The translations under genes and the position numbers were made by a program. A stretch of 64,000 nucleotides of DNA. Source: Planctomycetales bacterium 71-10 (GTDB lineage: Bacteria; Planctomycetota; Planctomycetia; Isosphaerales; Isosphaeraceae). The number at the start of each line of letters is the position of its first letter. Position 1 is the stretch's first letter. Location: the NCBI GenBank assembly GCA_001898385.1, contig MKTT01000074.1, positions 1 to 64,000 on the forward strand. The letters run 5' to 3'. The notes under the pieces were generated by a model that was not told where the DNA came from, did not search any database, and worked only from the letters and a program-made list of their open reading frames with translations. Shown here in pieces: positions 1-8,343 of this stretch.

Positions 1-248
1 ACCAGCATCCGGCAGCACGCGCCGCAGCCGGGTCCGCAGGCGATGCACGCCCCCGCCCGCTCGACCGCCGCGCACGACTCGCCGACCACCGCGTCGGCGA
101 TCGCTCGCGCCGCGGGGAGCAGGTCGGCCGTCGTCATCGGCCCCGCGGGGACGCCGAGCGTCCCGCGCAGCTCCCAGTCGCCGGCGTCGATCGCCACCTC
201 GACCGCCTCGACCTCCGCCGCGGGCCTCGCCTCGTAGCGTCCGGCCAT
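1..248 (-). CDS. YkgJ-family cysteine-cluster protein (partial, C-terminus outside window)
   Basis: Only the first 82 codons are in the window; the gene runs out past base 1. The reading frame from the ATG at 248 is open throughout. Residues 68-79 form a cysteine cluster, C-x2-C-x3-C-x2-CC (Cys68, 71, 75, 78, 79), followed by Arg-Met-Leu. This is the hallmark of the YkgJ family, putative zinc- or iron-chelating proteins of unknown role. The N-terminal ~55 residues are acidic and show no signal peptide, so a cytoplasmic location is likely. It diverges from the peptidase gene at 536. The family call rests on the Cys spacing only. Confidence 0.7.
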   Translation of the reverse strand, partial: MAGRYEARPAAEVEAVEVAIDAGDWELRGTLGVPAGPMTTADLLPAARAIADAVVGESCAAVERAGACIACGPGCGACCRML

Positions 249-535
249 GGGAGCCCTCCGATGGGCGTGGGATGGGAGCCTCCCCGTCGATCTTCCAACG
301 CCCGACGATCGCTCGCAAGGGCCTCGGGTCGCTTAACGGATCGTTACGAAAAAATCACGAAATCCGCAGACGCTTTCGGGACTGGACTACGATCAACATG
401 AGGATCGATTCATCATCCCGGGCGGGGGCGATGATGGCATCCTCGCTCGCGCCGGCGTCTCGCCGGATCGACATCGCCGCGCCCGCGACCGACCCTGATC
501 GACACCCTTGAGATCCCCCACAGAGGTCGACATCG

Positions 536-2500
536 ATGAACCTGCTGCGCCGGCCCACCTTGCGCCGCCCTCGCCGCGAGGCGCGCGCGTTCCGCGTCCG
601 GATGGAATCGCTCGAAACCAGGACGGTGCTGTCCGCCGCGATCGTCCCGAGCATCGCGGCCTATCTTGAGACGCTGACGTCATCCACGGACTCGACGGAC
701 ATCGGCCCCTCCGTCTCCAACCCGACGCCGTCGGCGGCGGCGACCTCGCCGTCGGAGTTGATCTCGGCGTATGGGTTCAGCACGTCGGCGACGGCGGGGC
801 TGGGGACGACGATCGCGATCGTGGGGGCGTACAACAACCCGACGATCCAGGCCGACCTGGCGGCGTTCAGCACCTTCTACGGGCTGGCCGCGGCGTCGCT
901 GTCGGTCGTGAACCAGTACGGCCAGACGACGAACCTGCCGGCGACGGACGCGGGCTGGTCGCTGGAGACGGCGATGGACGTCGAGTGGGCCCACGCCGTC
1001 GCGCCGGCGGCCAGGATCATCCTGGTGGAAGCGACGTCGTCGAGCGCCTCCGACCTGATGACGGCCGTGCAGACGGCGGCCAGGCTGGCGAACGTGGTCT
1101 CCATGAGCTGGGGCGGGGGCGAGTGGTCGGGCCAGACGGCCTACGACACGGCCTCGTACTTCGCCAATTCGAACGTCACGTTCGTGGCGGCCTCGGGCGA
1201 CGACGGCGGCGCGTCGGGCGTGTCATGGCCGGCCAGTTCTCCCTACGTCCTGAGCGTGGGCGGGACCGCGCTGTACGACGACGGGACGGAGGCGGCCTGG
1301 AGCGCGTCGGGCTCGTACTGGTCGGGCTACAGCGGCAGCACCGGGGGCGTCAGCCGGTACGAATCGCTTCCGAGCTACCAGGCGACCGCCCTGGGGACGC
1401 GGGCGGCGAGCGGCCGGGTGGTGCCCGACGTGGCCTCCGTCGCCGACCCGAGCACCGGCCTGGCCGTCTACAGCACGGCGAGCGGCCTGGGCAAGACCGG
1501 CTGGTTCACCATCGGCGGCACCAGCGCCGGCGCCCCGGTCTGGGCCGGGCTCGTCGCCGACGCCGACCAGGCGCGGATCGCGGCCGGGAAGTCCGCGCTG
1601 AGCAGCAGCCAGACGCTCTCCCTCCTGTACAGCCTCTACGGCACGTCCACGACGCGGTCGTCGTCCTACGCCTCAACGTTCCACGACGTCGCCAGCGGCG
1701 GCAACTTCGCCGGGTCGGCGACGACAGGCTACGACATCGTCACGGGCCTGGGGTCGCCCAACGCCTCGGCCATCATCTCGGCCGCGACCTCCTATTCCAC
1801 GGCCACGGCGACCGTGACGACGACGTCGCCCGTCCGGGTCGTCCGGATCCGCCCCCGCGCCCGGATCCAGCGGCACGACGTCGGCCTCGAAGAGGCCGGG
1901 ACCGACGCGACCGAAGCGACGGCCTCCGAGGTGACGGTGGTCGACGCGGCGACCACCACGACCACGGCCGCCGTCGCGACGACCGCCACGACCGCCCCCC
2001 CGGCGGTCGCCCAGGCGACGACCGGGGCCGCCACGGCCACGATCGCCCTGACGACGTCCACGTCCCCCTCGCTCCCCAACCAGCCGGTCGCGACGACCGT
2101 GATCTGGACGGCGACCACCTCCAAGGCCGAGGAGCCGCCGATCGCGCCGACCACCCCAACCGTCGAAGCCCCACGGGCCGGGGCCGAGGAGGAAGTCGAG
2201 GCCCCGGCCGCCGAGCCGACCGAGCCCGCGCCGGTCGCGCCCGCCCCCGATCGCGAGCCGGAGGAGGCCGCCCCCGCCGCGCCGCCTGCCGACGAGGACA
2301 TGGAGGTGTGGGACGCGGCCCTGGCCCAGGTCCGCATCGCCCGCCCGGCCCGGTCCGACAGACCACGGACGTCCGACGACGAGGACGGCGACACCTCGCG
2401 GATGGCCCTCGCCCTGGGGATCGCCGCGTTCACCTGGCGAGGCGCCCGTCGGCGTCCCCGCGGCCGTCGCTTCGTCATCCCGGTCCCGTCGCGGAACTGA
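536..2500 (+). CDS. S53-family (sedolisin-like) serine peptidase with planctomycetal LE-x-R N-terminal motif
   Basis: A 654-residue surface or secreted endopeptidase. The start follows an AGAGG-type ribosome site. Residues 1-25 are Arg-rich, then LETRTVLSA (26-34) matches the planctomycetal LEPR-x-x-LS motif. The catalytic domain spans about 70-425: Glu144 and Asp148 in SLETAMDVEW, Asp222 in ASGDDGG, and Ser330 in GGTSAGAP are the sedolisin catalytic set (family knowledge). A terminal calcium-site-like stretch, HDVASGG to GYDIVTGLG, follows. The usual ~190-residue pro-kumamolisin prodomain is absent. Residues about 430-620 are a Thr/Ala/Pro/Glu-rich low-complexity stalk. The end has a short hydrophobic patch (ALALGIAAF) followed by an Arg cluster, which could be a sorting or anchoring tail. 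The substrate is unknown. Confidence 0.85.
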   Translation: MNLLRRPTLRRPRREARAFRVRMESLETRTVLSAAIVPSIAAYLETLTSSTDSTDIGPSVSNPTPSAAATSPSELISAYGFSTSATAGLGTTIAIVGAYNNPTIQADLAAFSTFYGLAAASLSVVNQYGQTTNLPATDAGWSLETAMDVEWAHAVAPAARIILVEATSSSASDLMTAVQTAARLANVVSMSWGGGEWSGQTAYDTASYFANSNVTFVAASGDDGGASGVSWPASSPYVLSVGGTALYDDGTEAAWSASGSYWSGYSGSTGGVSRYESLPSYQATALGTRAASGRVVPDVASVADPSTGLAVYSTASGLGKTGWFTIGGTSAGAPVWAGLVADADQARIAAGKSALSSSQTLSLLYSLYGTSTTRSSSYASTFHDVASGGNFAGSATTGYDIVTGLGSPNASAIISAATSYSTATATVTTTSPVRVVRIRPRARIQRHDVGLEEAGTDATEATASEVTVVDAATTTTTAAVATTATTAPPAVAQATTGAATATIALTTSTSPSLPNQPVATTVIWTATTSKAEEPPIAPTTPTVEAPRAGAEEEVEAPAAEPTEPAPVAPAPDREPEEAAPAAPPADEDMEVWDAALAQVRIARPARSDRPRTSDDEDGDTSRMALALGIAAFTWRGARRRPRGRRFVIPVPSRN

Positions 2501-2509
2501 CGGCACGCA

Positions 2510-2538
2510 GGGGGCGGGAGCGTCGAGCCCTCGCCCCC
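2510..2538. terminator. Weak GC hairpin between convergent genes
   Basis: A 7-bp stem (GGGGGCG at 2510-2516 with CGCCCCC at 2532-2538) lies in the 41 bases between the converging peptidase and glycosidase genes. There is no U-tract. It may serve both genes. Confidence 0.4.
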
Positions 2539-2541
2539 GGC

Positions 2542-3762
2542 TCACTCGATCCCCGCGTGGCGGCGGTTGAACTCGCGGGCGCGTTCGACCAGCTTGGGGT
2601 GGGAGCGGCCGTCGAGGGTCAGGTCGGGCTGCCAGGGGAAGTGCCAGGCCCAGAGGGCGACGAGGGGGATCGCTTCCTCCTCGGCCATGTCGAGGTAGGC
2701 GCGGGCCCAGGCGGCTTCGGGGTCGGACTTGAAGGCCGGGGCGTCCTGGCCCATCTCGCCGATGAACAGCGGGGCGCGGGCGGCCCGCACGGCGCGGGCG
2801 GTGAGGCGGGCGCGTTCGAGCGGCGATAGCCCCGCGCCGCTCGGGCCGGCGTCGGCCGGGCCATAGTGGTGCAGGCTGAAGACGTCGAGCGGCTCGGGCT
2901 GCGCGGCCAGCTCGTTCGCCAGGTGCTCGCGCCATGTGTCGTCGCGATAGCGGAAGTCGGGGAACGTCTCGCGGCGGCTCGTCGCCTCGGGACGGACGCC
3001 CGCGTCGCCGCTGGTGACGAGGTGGTTCGGGTCGAGCGACTTGAGGAACGCCGCCTGCTCGCGATAGATCCGCTGCGTCATCTCCCACGTCAGCGAGTCC
3101 TCGCGCCCGCCCGTCTCGCGGACGGTCGCGCCTTCGGGATAGACGCCGCGCGGGATCAGCGGCGTCCCCTTCATGTCGACGTCGGCGGCGAGCATCAGCT
3201 CGTTCTCAAGCTCCCACATCAGGACCGTCGGGTCGTCCTTGTAGCGGGTCGCGAACGCCTCGACGTAGCGGCGGTTCTCCTTCCACGTCTTCGAGGACGG
3301 GTCGAGGATGGCCCGGCGGGGCTCGCCGCAGCGGGCGTTCTGGCCGGTCACGTTCAGGCAGGGGACGAGCCGCAGGCCGTTGCGGCGGCAGAGGGCGAAC
3401 AGCTCGTCCATGCCCCACCAGTAGGCGTCCGGGTCCTTCTCGTAGAGCCGCGCCGACTCGATCGGATAGCCCGGCCCGGCGAAGAACCGGATGAACGCGA
3501 AGCCGCTCCGCGAGGCGTCCTCGACCGCCGCGACGGCCGCGGCCCTGGCCTTCTCGGGCGTGCCGTAGAGGTGCCCCAGGTGGAACCACGTCCCCATGTG
3601 GATCTGCGACAGGTGCGGCACGTTGACGCCGACCGCCCGGTACTCGCGGCCGTCCAGCGCCAGGTCGGGCCCTCGGGCCGAGACGAAGCCCTCGACGGGC
3701 GGGGCGGCGTGGGCCGACAGGCTGCATGCGACGGCCGTCGTCGCGAGGAGCAGGCGCTTCAT
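2542..3762 (-). CDS. GH5-like (cellulase/mannanase superfamily) glycoside hydrolase, secreted
   Basis: A 406-residue protein with a cleavable signal peptide (residues 1-20, ending SAHA). The body looks like a (beta/alpha)8 clan GH-A hydrolase. The acid/base candidate is Glu188 in MWELENEL, preceded by the conserved Asn187, and the nucleophile candidate is Glu336 at a strand end in LFIGEMGQ. The opening FVSARGPDLALDGREYRAVGVN resembles the strand-1 region of mannan endo-beta-mannosidases. It converges with the S53 peptidase gene and is transcribed away from the GH127 gene at 3955, so the two glycosidases may share a polysaccharide-degrading role. The exact substrate cannot be read from sequence. 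Confidence 0.8.
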   Translation of the reverse strand: MKRLLLATTAVACSLSAHAAPPVEGFVSARGPDLALDGREYRAVGVNVPHLSQIHMGTWFHLGHLYGTPEKARAAAVAAVEDASRSGFAFIRFFAGPGYPIESARLYEKDPDAYWWGMDELFALCRRNGLRLVPCLNVTGQNARCGEPRRAILDPSSKTWKENRRYVEAFATRYKDDPTVLMWELENELMLAADVDMKGTPLIPRGVYPEGATVRETGGREDSLTWEMTQRIYREQAAFLKSLDPNHLVTSGDAGVRPEATSRRETFPDFRYRDDTWREHLANELAAQPEPLDVFSLHHYGPADAGPSGAGLSPLERARLTARAVRAARAPLFIGEMGQDAPAFKSDPEAAWARAYLDMAEEEAIPLVALWAWHFPWQPDLTLDGRSHPKLVERAREFNRRHAGIE

Positions 3763-3954
3763 GGCGGGCCTCGGGGCGGGGATGTCGGGCGGAGTACGGG
3801 CGGAGACCTCGACGGTAACGCGACGACGCAGCCGCGTCGAGGGGACGACGCCCGCCGGGTAGAGTCTGGCCCGCCCCGCGCGCCGGCCCTATCCTTGTCG
3901 GATCGAAACGGGCCCGAGGGCCCCACGCTCCGGACCTCCCCAGGAGACGACGCC

Positions 3955-5901
3955 ATGACGACGAGGTCGATCCGCCTCGCCCCCCTCGCGCTGCTGCTCG
4001 CGACGACCGCCCCGGCGCTCGCCGGGCCCCCCGAGACGCCGCCGGACCGCCCCCTCCGCAAGCCGGCCGGGCTGCGCGTGGAGCCGGCCGGGACGCTTCG
4101 GGAATACCTGGACGCCGTGACGGCGAACTGGCTGCTGCCGGGGCCGAAGGCGAACCCCGCGATCCTGGCCATGTTCGCCGACCGCGACCGCCAGCCGTAC
4201 CGCGACCTGCTGCCATGGTCGGGCGAGTTCGCCGGGAAGTTCCTCACCGGCGCGGCGACCGTCTACCAGTCCACCCGCGACCCCGTCCTGCGGAAGTCGC
4301 TCCAGGAATACGTCAAGGCGCTCCTGCCGCTCCAGGACGCCGACGGCTACTTCGGCCCGTTCCCGAAGGACCACCGCCTGACCGGCCAGACGCCCAACAT
4401 CCAGGGGAAGCCCGGCCCCACCTGGGACGCCTGGGGGCATTATCACATGATGCTAGGCCTGATGACCTGGGACGAGGCCGTCGGCGACGCCGACGCCCTC
4501 GCCGCCGCCGTCCGGATCGCCGACCTCCTCTGCGACAAGTTCCTGGGCGAGAAGACGCCCCGCCTCGTCGACACCGGCTCCACCGAGATGAACCTCGCCC
4601 CGGCCCACGCGCTCGTGCTGCTGCATGAGAAGACCGGGAACCCGAAGTACCTGGCGCTCGCCAAGCAGATCGTCGACGAATTCGCCGCGACGGGCCCCGA
4701 CGGCAAGCCGCTGGCCGGCGACTACGACCGCCGCGGCCGGGCCGGCGACGAGTTCTTCCAGACCCCCAAGCCGCGCTGGGAGAGCCTCCACCCGATGCAG
4801 GCCCTCGCGGCGCTCGGGCGGGTCGAGAATGACGCCGAGCGTCGCAAGGCGTACGCGAACCTGTGGTGGAGCATCGCCAAGCTCGACCGCCACAACAACG
4901 GCGGCTTCTCGTCCGGCGAGCAGGCCCAGGGCGACCCGTACCATACCGGCGCCATCGAGACCTGCTGCACCATCGCCTGGCTCGCCCTCTCGGTCGACAT
5001 GCTGAAGCAGTCGGGCGACCCGGTGGTCGCGGACGAGTTGGAGCTGTCCACGATCAATTCCGGGCTCGGCATGTGGTCGCCTTCCGGCCGGTGGAGCACC
5101 TACAACACGCCGATGGACGGCGTCCGGCAGGCGAACTTCCACGAGATCGTCTTCCAGTCGCGCCCCGGCTCGCCCGAGCTGAACTGCTGCTCCGTGAACG
5201 CGGCCCGGGGCCTCGGCCTGGTCTCGCAATGGGCGCTCCTGGCCGACGACGCCTCCGGCGCGCTGATGCTCAACTGGTACGGCGCGGGGAAGCTCGCCGG
5301 CCGGCTCAAGGGGGGGGCCCTCGCCCGTTTCGACGTGGAGACGGACTACCCCCGCTCGGGCCGCGTCGTCGTCAAGGTGGGCCTGGACAAGCCCACGACG
5401 TTCCCGCTCGCCCTGCGCATCCCCCAGTGGTCGACCGCCACCAAGCTGACGGTCGCCGGGGCCGTCCGGGCCGACGTCAAGCCGGCCTCGTACCACGTCA
5501 TCGACCGCGAATGGAAGCCGGGCGATACGATCGAGCTGGAGCTGGACATGTCCCCGCGCGTCTGGGCGGGCGAGAAGGGGGCCTCCGGCCGGTCGTCGCT
5601 CTACGTCGGCCCGGTCCTGCTGACGTACGACGCCAGCCTGAACGACAACGGCCCCGACGATCCCGAGCCGATCGACGCCCGCTCCGTCCGCGTCCTCCCC
5701 GCGACCGAGGCGAAGGGCCGCTTCAAGCCCATCGTCCTCGCCGAGGCGAAGGCCGCCGACGGCAAGACGGTCAAGCTCTGCGACTTCGCCACCGCCGGTG
5801 CCGACGGCTCCCGCTACCGCACCTGGCTGCGCGTCGACCACGCCACGCCCACGCCCTTCTCGCGCGAGCACTCCTTCCGCACCGGCCCGCCGGCGGAGTG
5901 A
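3955..5901 (+). CDS. Beta-L-arabinofuranosidase family protein (GH127/DUF1680), secreted
   Basis: A 648-residue protein starting at the ATG after an AGGAGA site. The frame is open far upstream, but a signal peptide (APLALLLATTAPALA, ends at about residue 22) begins just after this Met. The fold is an (alpha/alpha)6 barrel followed by beta domains. GH127 enzymes use a zinc-bound cysteine nucleophile with Glu and three Cys. Matching residues are Glu335 and Cys337 in the I-E-T-C-C stretch, and Cys411-Cys412 in the L-N-C-C-S stretch. The W-x-G-E-F and Y-F-G-P segments near the N-terminus also fit the family. It would remove beta-L-arabinofuranose or related sugars outside the cytoplasm. The family call is firm; the substrate is inferred. 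Confidence 0.87.
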   Translation: MTTRSIRLAPLALLLATTAPALAGPPETPPDRPLRKPAGLRVEPAGTLREYLDAVTANWLLPGPKANPAILAMFADRDRQPYRDLLPWSGEFAGKFLTGAATVYQSTRDPVLRKSLQEYVKALLPLQDADGYFGPFPKDHRLTGQTPNIQGKPGPTWDAWGHYHMMLGLMTWDEAVGDADALAAAVRIADLLCDKFLGEKTPRLVDTGSTEMNLAPAHALVLLHEKTGNPKYLALAKQIVDEFAATGPDGKPLAGDYDRRGRAGDEFFQTPKPRWESLHPMQALAALGRVENDAERRKAYANLWWSIAKLDRHNNGGFSSGEQAQGDPYHTGAIETCCTIAWLALSVDMLKQSGDPVVADELELSTINSGLGMWSPSGRWSTYNTPMDGVRQANFHEIVFQSRPGSPELNCCSVNAARGLGLVSQWALLADDASGALMLNWYGAGKLAGRLKGGALARFDVETDYPRSGRVVVKVGLDKPTTFPLALRIPQWSTATKLTVAGAVRADVKPASYHVIDREWKPGDTIELELDMSPRVWAGEKGASGRSSLYVGPVLLTYDASLNDNGPDDPEPIDARSVRVLPATEAKGRFKPIVLAEAKAADGKTVKLCDFATAGADGSRYRTWLRVDHATPTPFSREHSFRTGPPAE

Positions 5902-5993
5902 GCGAGGCCCCGGCCGAAGATGTCCCCGAGGCCGGTCCGGGCGAGAAGTCCGGCCGGACCTCATTCTCCCTTAGCCGCCGTCAGGAGGCCGTC

Positions 5994-6644
5994 TTGCCGA
6001 CGTTCACAATCGAAGGGGATTGCCGCGGGGCCCTGGCCCGGATCTTCGAAACGGGCGACGACGGCCGCCTCACGTTCGGCTGGAACGGCCGCAGCCTGGC
6101 CCCCGCGAAGCTCGACGACCTCATCTCGGGGCCGGTCGGGTTCTGCGACTATCTCATGGAGGGCTTCGTCTTCTACGAGATTCGGGCCGAGGATCGCACC
6201 TCGTCCTGCCTGCTGAACATACGGGGACGGGGATCGAATCGCGACGAATACATCCGTCCGCACTTCCGGCACATCATCAATTTGGCGGGGCTCGTCATCC
6301 TCGCCGAGGCCGACGATCCCGAGATCACGGACGACATCCCTTCGCGATCGAATCCGGCGACGGGCCCGAGCTGCCTCGTCGCCGACGTCATCGACGCCTT
6401 CGAGGCGAAGTCGGCCGTCGTGGCCGGCTCCGTCCCGGGCCTCGTCGTGGTCCTCGACGCCTTCCGCCCGCCCGAGCCTCAGCAGTACGTCGACCGGCCG
6501 GTGGTCATCAGGACGGCCGAATCGGAACCACGCTTCGCCAGGATCGGGGCCGTCCGCGACCACGGGGCGACGATCAGCTTCTTCTTCCAGAATTTGACGA
6601 TGGCCGACGTCCCGATCGGCTCTCGGGTCGAGTTCGAGGCCTGA
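5994..6644 (+). CDS. Hypothetical protein, TTG start
   Basis: A 216-residue protein I do not recognise. The frame is open well upstream into the GH127 gene, but a consensus AGGAGG at 5983-5988 sits 5 bases before a TTG at 5994, and there is no ATG in the right place, so TTG is the likely start. It has no signal peptide or membrane segment and is acidic. The sequence alternates beta-like and helical stretches, with a hydrophobic strand near SVPGLVVVLDAF. Residues from about 40 read F-x-W-N-G-R. It lies 92 bases after the GH127 gene on the same strand and converges on msrA, so it may be co-transcribed with the glycosidase. Confidence 0.7.
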   Translation: MPTFTIEGDCRGALARIFETGDDGRLTFGWNGRSLAPAKLDDLISGPVGFCDYLMEGFVFYEIRAEDRTSSCLLNIRGRGSNRDEYIRPHFRHIINLAGLVILAEADDPEITDDIPSRSNPATGPSCLVADVIDAFEAKSAVVAGSVPGLVVVLDAFRPPEPQQYVDRPVVIRTAESEPRFARIGAVRDHGATISFFFQNLTMADVPIGSRVEFEA

Positions 6645-6664
6645 GCGTCCTCGGTGCCGTCGCG

Positions 6665-7375
6665 TCACTTGGATTCCGGTTCCTTGGCCTTCGCCTTCTC
6701 CTGGGCGTCGGCCTTCATCTTGGCCTTAAGCTTGGACATCTTGGGGGCGATGTAGGCCTCGACGTAGGGGTGATAAGGATTGGCGCGGGCGAAGTCCTGA
6801 TGGTAGCCCTCGGCGGGATAGAAGGCTTCGAAGGGGACGATCTGGGTGACGACGGGGGATTTGCGGGCCCGCTTGACGTTAAGGGAGTCCTTGGCCTTTT
6901 CGGCGGCCTCCTTCTGCTCCTCGGAGTGGTAGAGAATGATGGAGCGGTACTGCGGGCCGTGGTCGGGGCCCTGGGCGTCGACCGTGGTCGGGTCGTGCGA
7001 GGCCCAGAAGTAATCCAGGAGCTTCTCGAATGGGATCACGGCGGGGTCGAAGGTGATCTCGATCACCTCCGCATGGCCGCTCAGGCCGGTGGAGACCATC
7101 TCGTAGGTCGGGTTCGGCACGTTGCCGCCCGAGTAGCCCGAGACGACCGACTTCACGCCCGGCAGCCGCTCGAAGAACGCCTCCGTGCACCAGAAGCAGC
7201 CGCCCCCGAAGGTCGCCTCCTCCAGCTTCGGCTTCTTCGGCTTCGCGTCTTTCGCCTCGGCCTTGGGGGCGTCCTTGGCCTCGGTCTTCTCGACGTCCTG
7301 TCCCTGCGCAATATTCGCGACCAGCGCCAGCCCGAACGCCAGACCGAAGCCCCGGGCCCGTTGAAGCGTGCTCAT
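6665..7375 (-). CDS. msrA: Peptide-methionine (S)-S-oxide reductase, exported form
   Basis: Reduces methionine-S-sulfoxide in damaged proteins. The catalytic motif GGCFWCTE is at residues 58-65 with nucleophile Cys60, followed by G-Y-S-G-G and the H-A-E-V and SHDPTT segments typical of MsrA. Residues 1-25 look like a signal peptide ending at AQG. Residues 27-55 form a Lys/Ala/Asp-rich linker not present in cytosolic MsrA, and a similar charged Lys/Ala tail closes the 236-residue protein. It therefore probably repairs periplasmic or envelope proteins. It is a stand-alone gene with no msrB beside it in the window. Confidence 0.92.
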   Translation of the reverse strand: MSTLQRARGFGLAFGLALVANIAQGQDVEKTEAKDAPKAEAKDAKPKKPKLEEATFGGGCFWCTEAFFERLPGVKSVVSGYSGGNVPNPTYEMVSTGLSGHAEVIEITFDPAVIPFEKLLDYFWASHDPTTVDAQGPDHGPQYRSIILYHSEEQKEAAEKAKDSLNVKRARKSPVVTQIVPFEAFYPAEGYHQDFARANPYHPYVEAYIAPKMSKLKAKMKADAQEKAKAKEPESK

Positions 7376-7478
7376 CCGTCTCCGCTCCTCAGATGAAGGT
7401 GAAAGTCGGGGCGCGAACCGGCGTCCAGGATCATTGTCGCCGCGAACCCCGCCGATTCCAGCCCCGATCCGCCGAGCG

Positions 7479-7886
7479 TCAGCGGAAGAGGACGTTCGCG
7501 GCGACGGGCCTGGCGTCGTCGTCCAGGTCCACGCCGATGATGGTGACGTGGGGGTCGCCGGGGATCAGGGCGACGACGGCGCGGAAGGCGACGCGCCAGC
7601 CGCGGCCGTCCTCGCGCCAGAGGCTCGTGGTCCAGTCGGCGTCGGAGGCATCGACGGTGCAGTTGAGGCGGGCGTTGGCGTAGGTCTGGGCCGCCTCGAC
7701 GAGCCGGCGCTCGCGGGCCAAGCCCTCGCGGTCGAGGACGTGGGACGCGGCGAGGCCCTCGAAGGAAGGCGAAGGGGTCGCGGCCTCACAGGCCGGCGCG
7801 ACGTCGCCGACCCTCCCGGCGGGCCAGGCGGTCAAGGTCGCCAGCACCATCGCCGTCGCGATCGTCGCGCCCAGGGCCTTCCTCAT
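7479..7886 (-). CDS. Small secreted hypothetical protein
   Basis: A 135-residue protein starting at the ATG whose first ~22 residues form a classic signal peptide (MRKALGATIATAMVLATL). A longer frame reaches 8003, but its extra 39 residues are Arg-rich and precede the signal peptide, so I rejected it. The mature part has two Cys residues (near PACEA and LNCTV). Its C-terminal half looks beta-rich (W-R-V-A-F-R-A-V-V-A-L-I, then V-T-I-I-G-V-D-L). I recognise no family. It lies upstream of msrA on the same strand with a 103-base gap. Confidence 0.6.
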   Translation of the reverse strand: MRKALGATIATAMVLATLTAWPAGRVGDVAPACEAATPSPSFEGLAASHVLDREGLARERRLVEAAQTYANARLNCTVDASDADWTTSLWREDGRGWRVAFRAVVALIPGDPHVTIIGVDLDDDARPVAANVLFR

Positions 7887-8343
7887 CGCCGATCGCCCTC
7901 TCGCCGGCACGCCTCGTCCACCCCGACGAATGCAGCGTAACCGCCCCGGCAGGGGCTCGTCAAACGCCCTCGCCGTCCGACGCCTGCACTCCTCGAAAGC
8001 CAAACTTGAGCAAATCTTGCATCGCCGGCCTGCAAATTTTACAAGACATCGGCGCGACCCGACGCCGCAAGCCTCGACTCATCGCCCATTTCGCGACATT
8101 CCTCAATCTCAACCTATGTTCCAGTCGTCGCCGAATTCCCCACTTCTTCCACAATCGCCCCAAGTTCCAGGACGAAAGTCGACGATAAAGAGGGCCGACG
8201 GGGGAAGCGGGGAGGGCCGGGGTGGGTCGGCCTCGGACTCCGCGTTGACGGCCTCTGGGGGATGGGCTATGGTTCGGCCGCTCGAAGGTCTCGCCCGATC
8301 CGACGTCGGGCACGGGGCCGCAGGCAGGGCAGGGAGGCCCAGG
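7887..8343. other. 457-bp intergenic region upstream of the kdsD operon
   Basis: No gene is supported. The stretch 8000-8150 is noticeably less GC-rich than its surroundings. It contains a short dyad TTGCA (8017-8021) / TGCAA (8031-8035) and a run AAATTTTACAAG. The right end carries the kdsD promoter, listed separately. Confidence 0.5.
8245..8273 (+). promoter_or_regulatory. Sigma70-like promoter of the kdsD operon
   Basis: TTGACG (8245-8250), a 17-bp spacer, then TATGGT (8268-8273). The predicted start of transcription near 8280 excludes the upstream in-frame Met codon at 8269 and supports the ATG at 8344 for kdsD. Confidence 0.7.

Noticed and set aside
272..511. Short frames on both strands between the partial YkgJ gene and the S53 gene
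   Set aside because: No ribosome site, no signal peptide, atypical composition. The region is better explained as the divergent upstream region of the two genes.
2866..3954. Upstream extension of the GH127 frame
   Set aside because: It overlaps the glycosidase gene on the other strand and lacks any signal; the ATG at 3955 begins a signal peptide.
7930..8343. Longer N-terminus for KdsD (starts at 7930 or 8269)
   Set aside because: The promoter -10 box at 8268-8273 and predicted transcription start near 8280 lie downstream of these codons; the ATG at 8344 gives the family length.
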